A DNA stretch of 64,000 nt from Vallitalea guaymasensis (GCF_018141425.1 NZ_CP058561.1:3162001-3226000); one strand, 5' to 3'; counted from the stretch's first letter, positions 27,605 through 37,360 are shown. Program-made: numbers and translations. Notes: a model not told the origin generated them from the sequence alone.

Positions 27605-29401
27605 ATGAACCCAAAAAGAGAATACATAAAGGGAAAAGATACGTATAATAAGGAGTTGGACAAGCTTAATCATAAAATAAATGTTTATGGTAATGTTAGA
27701 CTTATTGTAATTCTTTTAGGATTAGGACTTACTATATGGTCGTATACCAGAAAATCTTATCTGCTTAGTTTGAATAGTTTAATTATTACACTGGTTATAT
27801 TTATCAGCTTAATAATTATACATCAAAAAAATATTGATCTAAGACCTAGATTAACAGCTCTTTGTAAAATCAATGAAAATGGTATTAAACGTTTAAGAGG
27901 AGAATGGAAGAAATTCCAAAAGAATGGTAAAGAATTTATTGATGAAGACCACAATTATTCATGGGATTTAGACTTATTTGGCAAGAATTCCTTGTTTCAA
28001 TGGATAAATCATACCAATACCCCAATGGGTAAGAAGAAATTAAGAGATGCACTTATAAAACCCAATAAAAATATTGAACTAATAAGAAAAAGACAACAAG
28101 CCATAATAGAGCTTTCTAAAGATATGAGTTGGGTTCATGAATTAGAAGCAGCGGGCATGTTAGAAGATAATGACAGTATAGATGAAGGAGAATTAATAAA
28201 GTGGAGTAAGGATATAGCACCATTCTATCTAAATAATCTATTAGGATTATTTGTAAAGATATTACCTATAGTCTCCATTTTAACTATTGTACTGCCTTTT
28301 TGTATACCATCTTTTTCATTTATATATGGATTGATATTTATAAGTATACAGATAATAGTTGCTTTTATAGGTCTTAATAAAAGGCATACAAGGTTATCTA
28401 CTATTGACGATTTCAGGAAACAGATATCCATATACGATAAGATGATTAAGTTAATAGAATCAAAAGAATTTGAATCAAGTTTATTACAAGACATGAAGAA
28501 ACAAATGGAAAGTGATAATGAGCTTACTTCTCAGCAGATAAAGAAGCTGGATAGTATTATGGATATGTTTAATATCAGACATTTTCAATTTTATTTGATA
28601 TTTGATATACTCACATTATGGGATTATCAATGTGCTATTTCACTTGAAAACTGGAAGAACAGATATGGAAAAAATCTTCCAAAATGGTTGGATTCATTGG
28701 GAGAAATTGAAGCTCTGGCAAGTCTTGCTACAGTAGTCTATGAACAACCAGATTGGGTAATGCCTACTATTACTAAAGAATATAGAGTATCAGCTACTGA
28801 AATAGGACATCCTTTGATAAATGCAAAAGACAGAGTTTGCAATAATGTTACTTTTGGCGGAAGACATTCTTCTCTTTTGGTAACAGGTTCCAATATGTCA
28901 GGTAAAAGTACTTTTCTCAGAACTATAGGTATAAATCTAGTATTAGCTTATGCTGGAGCTCCAGTATGTGCAAAAGAGTTTTGCTGTCCTATGATGGATT
29001 TATATACTTCCATGAGAGTAAAAGATGATATAGATAACAAAATATCTTCATTCTATGCAGAGTTATTAAGAATCAAAAAAATTATTGGAGCTACTAATGA
29101 AGGTAAAAAAGTATTCTATCTATTAGATGAAATATTTAAAGGCACAAACTCAAGAGATAGGCATATAGGTGCTAGAACCTTAATTAAAAAATTATGTAAA
29201 GGAAATACGTTAGGACTTGTTTCAACTCATGACTTGGAATTAGCTGATTTAGAATCAGAATCTGATTCTAGAGTCAAGAATTATCATTTTCAAGAACACT
29301 ATAAGAATAATAAGATATTATTTGATTACAAATTATATTCAGGTGTCTCCAATACATTTAATGCGGTATTCTTGATGAAGGAAATAGGGATAGATATATA
29401 A
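27605..29401 (+). CDS. Membrane-anchored MutS-like ATPase
   Basis: 598 residues. The C-terminal MutS ATPase domain has Walker A TGSNMSGKSTFLRT (about 428-441), a DE Walker B (YLLDEIFKGTNSRDR) and STHDLELADL. The N-terminal half has two hydrophobic pairs (about 32-72 and 210-262) that look membrane-spanning, plus a MutS III-type helical lever region. It lacks the mismatch-recognition domain of true MutS, so a role in mismatch repair is doubtful; this stand-alone class is widespread but uncharacterised. It is monocistronic or leads into the YukJ gene 64 bases downstream. Confidence 0.85.
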   Translation: MNPKREYIKGKDTYNKELDKLNHKINVYGNVRLIVILLGLGLTIWSYTRKSYLLSLNSLIITLVIFISLIIIHQKNIDLRPRLTALCKINENGIKRLRGEWKKFQKNGKEFIDEDHNYSWDLDLFGKNSLFQWINHTNTPMGKKKLRDALIKPNKNIELIRKRQQAIIELSKDMSWVHELEAAGMLEDNDSIDEGELIKWSKDIAPFYLNNLLGLFVKILPIVSILTIVLPFCIPSFSFIYGLIFISIQIIVAFIGLNKRHTRLSTIDDFRKQISIYDKMIKLIESKEFESSLLQDMKKQMESDNELTSQQIKKLDSIMDMFNIRHFQFYLIFDILTLWDYQCAISLENWKNRYGKNLPKWLDSLGEIEALASLATVVYEQPDWVMPTITKEYRVSATEIGHPLINAKDRVCNNVTFGGRHSSLLVTGSNMSGKSTFLRTIGINLVLAYAGAPVCAKEFCCPMMDLYTSMRVKDDIDNKISSFYAELLRIKKIIGATNEGKKVFYLLDEIFKGTNSRDRHIGARTLIKKLCKGNTLGLVSTHDLELADLESESDSRVKNYHFQEHYKNNKILFDYKLYSGVSNTFNAVFLMKEIGIDI

Positions 29402-29465
29402 GATTTTATTTGCTATAATAAAATGAGTTAAGTTATTTTCTAAATCATATGGAAAGGGGAACCTC

Positions 29466-30137
29466 ATGAGTTTACAAGCTTACGGACTATTAAAGGGCAA
29501 AGCAGTAGCAACAAAAGAAGAAAGAGACAATAACAGACCTCATTATCATATCCATGTTAAAGCTAATGAAGAAAACTATAGGATATCAATCAATATAAAG
29601 TCAAATGATGTTTTATCCGAATTACTTTTTTATACTGATGAAAATTTTGAACATGGTATAACTTCAATAATTACTGAATTACCATATGGATTTTATTTCA
29701 GTAATCGTGTATCTATTGATTATATACGAGGAAACATGGGGTTTTCTAGAGATGATATGAAGAAAATTCCTCATGACAAAGCTGGCCCTAATAATGATCT
29801 TAATGAGAAACTTAATTACTACATAGATAAAGCAATTTCATCTGAAGATACTGATATTTATATATATGGGTCTAAATGGAAAACTGGTAATTACTGTAAA
29901 CCAGATAGGATTTTTGGCTTTAGCCCTTCAATGGGTATGCATGATATCCATATGAATCAAGGCAATATCAGAAAGTGGAAAAAAGATAGTGGAGTATGGC
30001 AAGACGGTTGTCTTTTTATACATTATAAAGAGATAGACAAGTGGATTGGAATTTTCCTTGCCTTCCAATCCCAATCATGGGATAATGATGATTGTACAGG
30101 TCAAGCTAACTATAAATATAAGAAGAAAAAAAGATAG
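29466..30137 (+). CDS. YukJ/DUF2278 family protein
   Basis: 223 residues, soluble. The sequence begins with YGLLKGKAV and HYHIHVKAN and contains the central motif PNNDLNEKL and the late motif MGMHDIHMNQGN, the pattern of DUF2278 (YukJ). Function is unknown; some homologues are phage- or toxin-associated. A good ribosome site (AAAGGGG) precedes the ATG, and the methyltransferase gene follows after 13 bases, so the two are probably co-transcribed. Confidence 0.8.
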   Translation: MSLQAYGLLKGKAVATKEERDNNRPHYHIHVKANEENYRISINIKSNDVLSELLFYTDENFEHGITSIITELPYGFYFSNRVSIDYIRGNMGFSRDDMKKIPHDKAGPNNDLNEKLNYYIDKAISSEDTDIYIYGSKWKTGNYCKPDRIFGFSPSMGMHDIHMNQGNIRKWKKDSGVWQDGCLFIHYKEIDKWIGIFLAFQSQSWDNDDCTGQANYKYKKKKR

Positions 30138-30150
30138 GGAGGATTAAAAC

Positions 30151-30630
30151 ATGTTTTATGGAATATTTAATTCGCCTTTATTTCCTATTATTGCTGCAGG
30201 AGATGAAAAAGGGCTGTCTTGTTTACATCTTCAAACTAAATCAGGTGAAGAACTTGAGCTATCAAAAGAGTGGATTAGACATGATGATTTCTTTACAGAT
30301 ACTTTTAAGCAACTAGATGAATATTTTAGTGGCAAAAGAAAAATGTTTGATATGAAATTGAATCCACAAGGAACCCAGTTCCAAAAGAAAGTATGGAATG
30401 CACTAACTAAAATTCCATATGGTGAGGTTTGCTCGTACAAGGATATTGCTATTGCAGTAGGTAATGAAAAAGCTTGCAGAGCAGTAGGGATGGCTAATTC
30501 TAAAAATCCTATAGCTATAGTAGTTCCATGCCATAGAGTAATCGGCAGCAGTGGAAAACTGGTTGGGTATGCTGGAGGATTAGATACAAAAGATGAACTA
30601 CTAAAATTAGAAAAAAGATATAATAGATAA
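30151..30630 (+). CDS. ogt: Methylated-DNA-protein-cysteine methyltransferase
   Basis: 159 residues. The active-site motif IVVPCHRVIG contains the acceptor Cys (about 128), preceded by the helix-turn-helix-like region IPYGEVCSYKDIA and the arginine finger context NEKACRAVGMANSKNP. It repairs O6-alkylguanine and O4-alkylthymine by transferring the alkyl group to itself. Its length matches the single-domain Ogt type. GGGAGG precedes the start. Confidence 0.95.
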   Translation: MFYGIFNSPLFPIIAAGDEKGLSCLHLQTKSGEELELSKEWIRHDDFFTDTFKQLDEYFSGKRKMFDMKLNPQGTQFQKKVWNALTKIPYGEVCSYKDIAIAVGNEKACRAVGMANSKNPIAIVVPCHRVIGSSGKLVGYAGGLDTKDELLKLEKRYNR

Positions 30631-30639
30631 TAATAAATT

Positions 30640-30705
30640 AAGGGGCAGTTTCCATCACATATTTTGACTTTGTTAGTCATGGTATATATATGGAGACTGC
30701 CCCTT
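30640..30705. terminator. Bidirectional stem between convergent genes
   Basis: Arms at 30640-30655 and 30690-30705 (GGGGCAG with CTGCCCC) pair with one internal mismatch and hold an inner TGACT/AGTCA stem. It separates ogt from the convergent SPOR lipoprotein gene and probably ends both transcripts, although the U tracts are weak. Confidence 0.6.
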
Positions 30706-30749
30706 AGATACTATATGTACTCTAATAATATTTGTTTATGTAATGACAT

Positions 30750-31343
30750 TTATTCAGAAACAATAAAGCTGTCATATCCGGCTTTATCTACAAGGTCTTT
30801 TCTTTTAGTAGCATTTTTCATTTGTGAAAATGTACCAGCTATAACTCTATGCTTATTGTTGCTTGGTGAAACATAAGCATCTATTTTCTTAGCGATAAGT
30901 TCTTCTTTTAGCTTAGTAGCATTTTCTTTTTTGTCAAATGAACCTACAATTACTCTAAAATATTTTTTAGAAGTGTTTGAAGTTGTAGTTGTACTGGATT
31001 TTGAACTAGAAGAACCATTATTTACTGTAGAAGTATCAGATTTTTTATCTTCTTCTTCTTTTTCATCTAACTTCTTGTTAAGGTCTTCATTTTGGCTTTT
31101 AAGATCATCAATAATCTTATCTTTTTCAGCTAGAGAATCTTCAAGTTCTTTTATTTTCTCCATAGATTCAGTGTCTTCATTTGATTCATTGGAATCATTA
31201 CCAGTTGTAATGTCTGTAGTTTCTTGTTGCTTACTTGCATCATTAGTATCATCATTCACCATTTCATTGAGTGATGGTTTCTTTTGACAACCAACAAGAA
31301 CTAGGGTTAATAGTAACATACTTATTAATACTTTTTTAATCAT
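30750..31343 (-). CDS. SPOR-domain lipoprotein
   Basis: 197 residues. A lipoprotein signal ends at about Cys19 (LVLVGC). It is followed by a low-complexity acidic Asp/Asn/Ser stretch, a coiled-coil-like segment (about 60-100, rich in Lys, Glu and Leu) and a Ser/Thr linker. The C-terminal SPOR domain (about 126-197) has two repeats of the RVIVGSF/RVIAGTF type. SPOR domains bind denuded peptidoglycan at division or sporulation sites. GGAGG precedes the ATG. Confidence 0.85.
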   Translation of the reverse strand: MIKKVLISMLLLTLVLVGCQKKPSLNEMVNDDTNDASKQQETTDITTGNDSNESNEDTESMEKIKELEDSLAEKDKIIDDLKSQNEDLNKKLDEKEEEDKKSDTSTVNNGSSSSKSSTTTTSNTSKKYFRVIVGSFDKKENATKLKEELIAKKIDAYVSPSNNKHRVIAGTFSQMKNATKRKDLVDKAGYDSFIVSE

Positions 31344-31589
31344 TTATTCTCCTCCTCGATATGATTATGATACATAAGTCATTTTACTGATAATATGCTA
31401 ATAATTGTAATAACTTATGTCATATTAGATTATATAGCAGATATATGTCGATTTCAATAGTAGATATGTTTGAGGGTTGACTTTTTATGAGTAGAACAGT
31501 ATATTTATATTATTGTATTTACATTTTTTAAATATCGTGGTTTAATGTAATAAAAAGGCAAAGCGTTAAAGCTTACACAAGGAGGCAAC

Positions 31590-32597
31590 ATGAAGCGATT
31601 AATGATTATTGAAGATTACGAATCAAAGATGAGTCTAATGGAGACTGAGATAGCAGTAAAACAAACGAAAGATTTTTTTGAAAATTCTTTATCAAAAGTA
31701 TTGAATCTTACAAGGGTATCAGCACCATTATTTGTATTACCTGAAACAGGACTTAATGATAACTTGAATGGATATGAAAGACCTGTTAATTTTGATATCA
31801 AGGAAACAGGCAAGGTTGCAGAGATTGTACATTCTCTAGCAAAATGGAAAAGAATGGCTCTACATCGTTATAAAGTTGAAGCTGGAAAAGGTATCTATAC
31901 TGATATGAACGCTATAAGAAGAGATGAAGAGATGGACAATCTTCACTCAATCTATGTAGATCAATGGGATTGGGAAAGAGTTGTTACCAAAGAACAAAGA
32001 AATGAAGAATTCCTAAAAGATGTGGTTAAAAAAATCTATCAAGTTTTTAAAGATACAGAGAATTTCTTATATGAAAAATACTCATTTCTAGGTAAAAATC
32101 TACCTGAAGACATCAAGTTTATTACTACTCAAGAATTAGAAAATCTATATCCTGACCTAAAACCTTCTGAAAGAGAAGACAGAGCTGCAAAAGAACATTA
32201 TGCTGTTTTCATCATGAAAATAGGAGGAGCTCTAAAATCAGGAGAGAAACATGATGGTAGAGCACCAGACTATGATGACTGGGAATTAAACGGAGATATT
32301 GTATTCTGGAATCCAGTATTAAATAGAGCTTTTGAATTATCATCTATGGGTATTCGTGTAGATGAAGAATCTCTTGAAAGCCAACTAGTAATTGCAGAGG
32401 CAGAGGAAAGAAAAGAATTGAAATATCATCAAATGATACTTAATAAGACTCTTCCTTATACAATTGGTGGTGGGATAGGTCAATCAAGAATATGTATGTA
32501 CTTCTTAAAAAAAGCACATATTGGAGAGGTACAAGCTAGTATTTGGCCAGAAGAAATGATAACAGACTGTGAATCTCATGGTATTAATTTATTATAG
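31590..32597 (+). CDS. asnA: Aspartate-ammonia ligase
   Basis: 335 residues, the usual AsnA length. It makes asparagine from aspartate, ammonia and ATP. The fold resembles class II aminoacyl-tRNA synthetases. Characteristic segments are [18 protein letters not shown] near the start, [35 protein letters not shown] and the C-terminal [23 protein letters not shown] lies five to six bases before the ATG. The upstream leader shows no T-box pattern that I can recognise. Confidence 0.95.
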   Translation: MKRLMIIEDYESKMSLMETEIAVKQTKDFFENSLSKVLNLTRVSAPLFVLPETGLNDNLNGYERPVNFDIKETGKVAEIVHSLAKWKRMALHRYKVEAGKGIYTDMNAIRRDEEMDNLHSIYVDQWDWERVVTKEQRNEEFLKDVVKKIYQVFKDTENFLYEKYSFLGKNLPEDIKFITTQELENLYPDLKPSEREDRAAKEHYAVFIMKIGGALKSGEKHDGRAPDYDDWELNGDIVFWNPVLNRAFELSSMGIRVDEESLESQLVIAEAEERKELKYHQMILNKTLPYTIGGGIGQSRICMYFLKKAHIGEVQASIWPEEMITDCESHGINLL

Positions 32598-32778
32598 ATT
32601 ATTTTTTGATAAGTGAAATATTTTTTGTAATAATTTGTTTTGAAATTTTCAAGTAGTATTCCTAATGGTTTTTTTATTAGGAAAGTTTAACAGTTATATC
32701 TTGATATAAGAAGGAAATATACATGTTTATTACAAAAAAACTAAGCTTATAATGATTATTATCTAAAAAACAAAAAAG

Positions 32779-32807
32779 TTGACAAAGGTATTGTGTATAA
32801 ATATAAT
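32779..32807 (+). promoter_or_regulatory. Sigma-A promoter for the ion-homeostasis operon
   Basis: TTGACA (32779-32784), exactly 17 bases, then TATAAT (32802-32807): a consensus promoter. Transcription would begin near 32814, leaving a leader of about 165 bases before the MpsC-like gene. Confidence 0.8.
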
Positions 32808-32876
32808 AATAAAAGTGATAAAACTTTAATATTATTGGTAAATGAGTTTGAGTATCTTTGGATAAGCAATTTTATG

Positions 32877-32940
32877 GACCAGTTTCTCTTATAGCTTTCT
32901 TATTGAAATAAGCTTTAATTGAACTGGTCTTTTATATAGA
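32877..32940 (+). promoter_or_regulatory. Attenuator-like hairpin in the leader
   Basis: GACCAGTT (32877-32884) pairs with AACTGGTC (32922-32929), with an inner AGCTT/AAGCTT stem, followed directly by TTTTATATAG and then seven T. It lies between the consensus promoter and the first gene, so it could terminate the leader transcript conditionally. It does not match a riboswitch I recognise. Confidence 0.55.
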
Positions 32941-32978
32941 TTTTTTTAATAAAACTTATTTTCTAGGGAGGATCAGAC

Positions 32979-33344
32979 ATGACTAAAGGACAATTAGAAG
33001 CATTGATAAGTACTAAAATGGTAGCTTTCCAACGAGAACAATTGGGTAGAGGTGCTGAAGGAACAAAAACTTATATTAATGGAGACATGATTATAATAAG
33101 AATGAAAAATGTTCTGACACCAGCCGAGAAACAATTAGCTATTACTGATCAAGGTAAAGGTTTGATAAAAGAGATAAGGATTCAGTTAGAGAGTATCATC
33201 CGTCCAAAATTAGAAGAATTGATGCAGAATCTTACTGGAGCAAAAGTAATAAGTATACACAATGATATTAGTACCAAAACAGGTGAACGAATTGATATGT
33301 TCATATTGGATTGTAATCTAGAAGAAAGATTAAAACTAGATTGA
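32979..33344 (+). CDS. MpsC/DUF2294 family protein, copy 1
   Basis: 121 residues, soluble. It begins MTKGQLEALIST and ends with VISIHNDISTKTGERIDMFIL, the pattern of DUF2294, named MpsC after the Na+-translocating membrane-potential system of staphylococci. Biochemical function is not settled. It heads a run of ion-transport genes (antiporter and chloride channel), which supports a role in cation or membrane-potential homeostasis. A paralogue of the same length lies at 36940-37305. Confidence 0.85.
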   Translation: MTKGQLEALISTKMVAFQREQLGRGAEGTKTYINGDMIIIRMKNVLTPAEKQLAITDQGKGLIKEIRIQLESIIRPKLEELMQNLTGAKVISIHNDISTKTGERIDMFILDCNLEERLKLD

Positions 33345-33473
33345 TCTTCACAGTATTTTTTAAGATTTATTAATATATTAAAACATTGAAGCAGTTCAAG
33401 TTTTTAATATGATAATAAATTATTACATTGATATGATTAATTAACTAGAAATTATTATAAGGAGAGTGTCATA

Positions 33474-34670
33474 ATGTTATCATATGGTTTTTTCTTAGAT
33501 TTAGCGATTATCTTACTTAGTACAAAATTATTAGGTTTAATGACTAGAAAAATACGTATGCCACAAGTAGTAGGAGCACTTCTTGCGGGATTAATACTTG
33601 GACCAGCACTATTGAATGTTGTCCATGAAAGTGATTTTATAGATAAGATGGCTGAGTTAGGTGTTATTGTTCTAATGTTCTCAGCAGGTCTTGAAACAGA
33701 TTTGAAAGAATTGAAAAAATGCGGAAAAGCATCTTTTATTATTGCAGTATTAGGAGTTTTATTGCCTCTTGTTGGAGGTCTTGTAGTAGCTGGATTGTTT
33801 GCTGGTAATCTAGCACATATGACTCAAAAAGAATTACTTGAAAATATATTCATCGGAGTGGTTCTTACAGCAACATCTGTTAGCATTACAGTTGAAACAT
33901 TAAGGGAAATGGGAAAATTGAAATCTCCATCAGGAACTGCTATTCTTGGAGCTGCGGTTATTGATGATGTACTTGGAATAATAATTCTAACAGTCATTTC
34001 TAGTTTTGCTGACCCAAGTGTTAGTATTGTAAGTATTTTAGTAAGAATATTATTATTCTTTGTATTCGCTGCTATCTGTGCATTTGTTTTCTATTATATA
34101 TTCAATAAAATGTCTGATAAGTACGGAAAGAAAAGAAGACTTCCAATATATAGTTTAGCATTCTGTTTGATTCTAGCTTACATAGCTGAAGAGTTTTTTG
34201 GAGTAGCAGATATAACAGGAGCATTCTTGGCAGGGATAATCATTTCTAATGTAACTCATTCCGATTATGTTTCAGAGAAGCTGGATATTACATCCTATAT
34301 GCTTTTATCACCTATTTTCTTTGCTAGTATAGGTATAAAGACAAGTGTTGAAAATATGGATATGAAGATTATTCTATTCGCAGTAGTACTACTTATCATT
34401 GCAATCCTTACTAAGGTAGTAGGATGTGGATTGGGTGCTAGAATGTGTGGATATGAGAGCAAAGAGGCTGTTCAAATTGGAGTTGGAATGATTTCCAGAG
34501 GTGAAGTTGCACTTATTGTAGCTGATAAAGGAGCATCTATCGGACTTATGAATCATACATATTTTGCGCCTCTGATTATCGTTGTTATCATTACCACAAT
34601 AATTACGCCAATACTTTTGAAGGTAGTTTACAATAACAAAAACAATAAAAAAGTTAGTATGTCAAGATGA
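33474..34670 (+). CDS. CPA2-type cation/proton antiporter
   Basis: 398 residues with about 12-13 membrane segments and no C-terminal regulatory domain. KIRMPQVVGALLAGLILGPALL, LGVIVLMFSAGLETDLKELKK and the family's conserved acidic pair context (GAAVIDDVLGIIIL, about residues 158-172) identify the Na+/H+ or K+/H+ exchanger family (PF00999, KefB/NapA-like). The DD motif indicates an electrogenic exchanger. AAGGAG precedes the ATG. It lies between the MpsC-like gene and the small unknown protein. Confidence 0.92.
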   Translation: MLSYGFFLDLAIILLSTKLLGLMTRKIRMPQVVGALLAGLILGPALLNVVHESDFIDKMAELGVIVLMFSAGLETDLKELKKCGKASFIIAVLGVLLPLVGGLVVAGLFAGNLAHMTQKELLENIFIGVVLTATSVSITVETLREMGKLKSPSGTAILGAAVIDDVLGIIILTVISSFADPSVSIVSILVRILLFFVFAAICAFVFYYIFNKMSDKYGKKRRLPIYSLAFCLILAYIAEEFFGVADITGAFLAGIIISNVTHSDYVSEKLDITSYMLLSPIFFASIGIKTSVENMDMKIILFAVVLLIIAILTKVVGCGLGARMCGYESKEAVQIGVGMISRGEVALIVADKGASIGLMNHTYFAPLIIVVIITTIITPILLKVVYNNKNNKKVSMSR

Positions 34671-34689
34671 AAATTGGAGGCATGATAAA

Positions 34690-35013
34690 ATGTATTTGGT
34701 ATTATGTACAATAAATGACGAAAGCAAAAAGAATCTATTTGAAAGTGTATTAACAACAAAAAATGGAGTTCATAGTGTTTTATGGTTAACAGTAAAAGAC
34801 GGATTAGATAAAAAACTAAAAAACACTATCATAGGTGGTTCTATTTCAGGATTATACGAAAACAAATACAAGTTGACTAGTTTGATCACAATGGAAAAAG
34901 AATCATATAAAGATATATATGGGAAATTACAGAAATTAGGATTAGAAGATTACATTGACAGTTATGCCACATTACCAATACTAGAAGATTGTAAATCTAT
35001 TTCATTAGCCTAA
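34690..35013 (+). CDS. Small soluble protein of unknown function between antiporter and chloride channel
   Basis: 107 residues; I do not recognise the family. No membrane segment or signal peptide is visible. The predicted alternation of strands and helices (YLVLCTI, VLWLTV, a glycine-rich IIGGSISGLY turn, YGKLQKLGLEDYI) resembles a small ferredoxin-like or PII-like regulator, but this is only an impression. It is spaced 19 bases after the antiporter stop and 12 bases before the channel start, clearly one operon, so it may regulate one of the two transporters. Confidence 0.7.
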   Translation: MYLVLCTINDESKKNLFESVLTTKNGVHSVLWLTVKDGLDKKLKNTIIGGSISGLYENKYKLTSLITMEKESYKDIYGKLQKLGLEDYIDSYATLPILEDCKSISLA

Positions 35014-35025
35014 GGAGTGCTTAAT

Positions 35026-36594
35026 TTGAGTAACAATAATAAAACTACGGATACATTGAATCATTGGTATACTCTGGATTTAAAGGTCATATTAGAAGGA
35101 ATTATCATTGGATTCATAACAGGACTTATAATTGTTTCATACAGAGTGTGTTTAAGCCATGCAGATGAGATTAGAGATAAAGCCTATGAATTTATGTCTG
35201 GGAAAACTGCAATGATTATACTATGGTTTGTACTATTGATAGTAGTGGGAATCATCCTTGGATGGTTAGTCAAGAAATATCCAATGATAAAAGGTAGTGG
35301 TATTCCACAGATAAAAGGTTTCTTGGTTAGACAGTTGAATATCAGCTGGTTGAAAGAACTGGTACTAAAATTCTTTGGTGGAATATTATCTATTGGGTTT
35401 GGACTTTCATTAGGAAGAGAAGGCCCTTCGGTACAAATGGGAGCTACAGCTGGACTTGGATTCAGCCGTATTTTCAAGAGATTCCATCTTGAAGAAAAAT
35501 ATCTAGTTACTGCCGGTGCAAGTGCAGGACTTGCAGCAGCTTTCAACGCACCACTTGCAGGAGTTATATTTGCACTAGAAGAATTACACCGTAATTTTTC
35601 ACCTATCATACTTATGTGTGCCATGGGAGCATCTATAACAGCAGATTTTGTTTCAAGTAATTTCTTTGGACTAAAACCAATATTTGATTTTACCAACTTG
35701 GAGATTCTACCACTTAAGTATTATCTTATGATTGTTGGACTAGGAATCATAGCAGCTGTGCTTGGAAAACTATTTAATAATCTACTATTATTTGCTTCTA
35801 AACACATAGATGGTTCAAAAAAAATAAAATCAATATATAAACCAGTAATACCTCTTTTAATATCTGGAATTCTAGGATTTACAATTCCAAGCATATTAGG
35901 GGGAGGGCACGAGTTAATTGTCAGATTGACTAATGAAAGTATGTTGATTAAGGTGTTGATAGTTTTATTTATCCTAAAACTATTATTTACAGTTATATCC
36001 TACGGTTCTGGTGTACCAGGTGGTATATTCCTACCTGTTCTTGTACTAGGGGCATTAATCGGAAAAGCCTATGGACAAGTATGTGTATCAATATTTAATA
36101 TAGATGAAGTGTATATACTCAATTTTATAACTTTGGCCATGGCAGCATATTTTACGGCTATTGTAAAAGCCCCAATAACAGGAAGTATACTAGTCACTGA
36201 AATGACAGGTTCCTTTAGTCACTTATTACCACTTATAACAATCTGCTTAGTAGCACAAGTTGTAACAGGAGTAATAAATTCAGGAGCAATATACGACCTA
36301 CTATTAGAAAAACTATTAAAAAACAAAAAAGGTAACTACATGAAAGAAGCAGGGGAAAAGAAAGTGATACTGGAAATCCCTGTAATGTTTGGTTCAGAGA
36401 TTGAACATAGTAAGATTAAAAATATAACATGGCCTTCTAATTGCCTAGTAGTCGGAATTAGAAGAGGAGAAAAAGAACTGATCCCCAATGGAGAATATAA
36501 AATCTACGCTGGTGACTTTTTAATCATACTAACGGATTCCAATGATGCAGATACAATGAAATTGGAATTACTTGATATGGCTACAGTTGAATAA
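35026..36594 (+). CDS. clcA: ClcA-type chloride channel/antiporter with RCK_C domain
   Basis: About 522 residues. The membrane domain carries CLC signatures GSGIPQIKGFL, GLSLGREGPSVQMGA, AAAFNAPLAGVIFALEEL and GSGVPGGIFLPVLVLGALIG. The Glu in GREGP is the gating glutamate of the exchanger. The C-terminal 70 residues (SKIKNITWPSNCLVVGIRRG...) look like an RCK_C/TrkA_C domain, which in some Firmicutes transporters binds cyclic di-AMP. A GTG at 35017 also opens the frame but overlaps the AAGGAG ribosome site; the TTG at 35026 has correct spacing and is preferred. Confidence 0.92.
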   Translation: MSNNNKTTDTLNHWYTLDLKVILEGIIIGFITGLIIVSYRVCLSHADEIRDKAYEFMSGKTAMIILWFVLLIVVGIILGWLVKKYPMIKGSGIPQIKGFLVRQLNISWLKELVLKFFGGILSIGFGLSLGREGPSVQMGATAGLGFSRIFKRFHLEEKYLVTAGASAGLAAAFNAPLAGVIFALEELHRNFSPIILMCAMGASITADFVSSNFFGLKPIFDFTNLEILPLKYYLMIVGLGIIAAVLGKLFNNLLLFASKHIDGSKKIKSIYKPVIPLLISGILGFTIPSILGGGHELIVRLTNESMLIKVLIVLFILKLLFTVISYGSGVPGGIFLPVLVLGALIGKAYGQVCVSIFNIDEVYILNFITLAMAAYFTAIVKAPITGSILVTEMTGSFSHLLPLITICLVAQVVTGVINSGAIYDLLLEKLLKNKKGNYMKEAGEKKVILEIPVMFGSEIEHSKIKNITWPSNCLVVGIRRGEKELIPNGEYKIYAGDFLIILTDSNDADTMKLELLDMATVE

Positions 36595-36608
36595 ATATTT
36601 ATATTTAC

Positions 36609-36637
36609 TTGACTGTTTTACATATAAACCCTAATAT
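36609..36637 (+). promoter_or_regulatory. Promoter candidate upstream of MpsC copy 2
   Basis: TTGACT (36609-36614), 17 bases, TAATAT (36632-36637), just after the clcA stop. A terminator-like hairpin follows immediately. Confidence 0.5.
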
Positions 36638-36649
36638 AATTTAAAAGAA

Positions 36650-36697
36650 AAATATCCCAATAAGAGATTGATTTATCTGCTTTGAGGGATATTTTTT
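36650..36697 (+). terminator. Terminator or attenuator after clcA
   Basis: AAATATCCC (36650-36658) with GGGATATTT (36686-36694), then more T. It may simply end the clcA transcript, or act as a leader attenuator of the next gene, because a promoter candidate lies just upstream. Between it and 36940 is a second stem, AATGCAAGT (36800-36808) with ACTTGCATT (36821-36829). Confidence 0.6.
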
Positions 36698-36939
36698 GTA
36701 TCTATGATAATGTAACTCAGGTCTATTAATAACTATTGTTGTAGGTGTTTTAGATGGAAATGGAGAAAAGGAAAATGTAATTGCAAAAGGGGTTATAATA
36801 ATGCAAGTGGAAAATAAAGAACTTGCATTACTTTGATTATTATGGTATCATCTTAAGGGAAAACGCAAATGGAAGGGTTAGAGATGGATAAACCAGCTTG
36901 AACCAAGCCGATAACGTGGAAATTGATGGGAGATTATTT

Positions 36940-37305
36940 ATGACAAAGGGTCAGAAAGAAGCTAAAATTTGTGAAGTAATTACTCAATTTGAAGCTGAAT
37001 ATATGGGAAGAGGCCCCAAGAGAATTAATGCAAAAATAATGGATGATGTTATTTTTGTAAGACAATGGGGATTTTTGACATTAGCTGAGGAATCACTTGC
37101 AGAGACTAATGATGGAACAGAACTCATTAAAAAGGTTCGTTCACGTCTTTTTGAAAAGGTTAATATTAGATTTAGGAATGCTATAAATGAAGTGATTGAC
37201 TCAAATATTATTAGTATTCACTCAGATGTAAGTACAATAACAGGAGAGAAGATTATTGTTGTTACATTTGATGAAAATATTGAAGAAAAATTTTTTGGTA
37301 ATTAA
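36940..37305 (+). CDS. MpsC/DUF2294 family protein, copy 2
   Basis: 121 residues from the ATG at 36940, which has GGGAG seven bases upstream and gives the same length and same MTKGQ start as the paralogue at 32979. An upstream TTG at 36898 would add 14 residues but has no ribosome site. Conserved segments include VISIHSD-like IISIHSDVSTITGEKI. The two copies bracket the antiporter and channel genes, pointing to duplication within the locus. Biochemical role is unknown. Confidence 0.85.
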   Translation: MTKGQKEAKICEVITQFEAEYMGRGPKRINAKIMDDVIFVRQWGFLTLAEESLAETNDGTELIKKVRSRLFEKVNIRFRNAINEVIDSNIISIHSDVSTITGEKIIVVTFDENIEEKFFGN

Positions 37306-37360
37306 AAACAGAATATAGATGATTGGAAGACAATTAAATGGTTTTTAACCAGTTAAAAGT

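Noticed and set aside
31344-31589. T-box leader before asnA
   Set aside because: No recognisable T-box sequence or large stem-loop plus terminator in the 246-base gap.
35017-35025. GTG at 35017 as the clcA start
   Set aside because: It overlaps the AAGGAG ribosome site that is correctly placed for the TTG at 35026.
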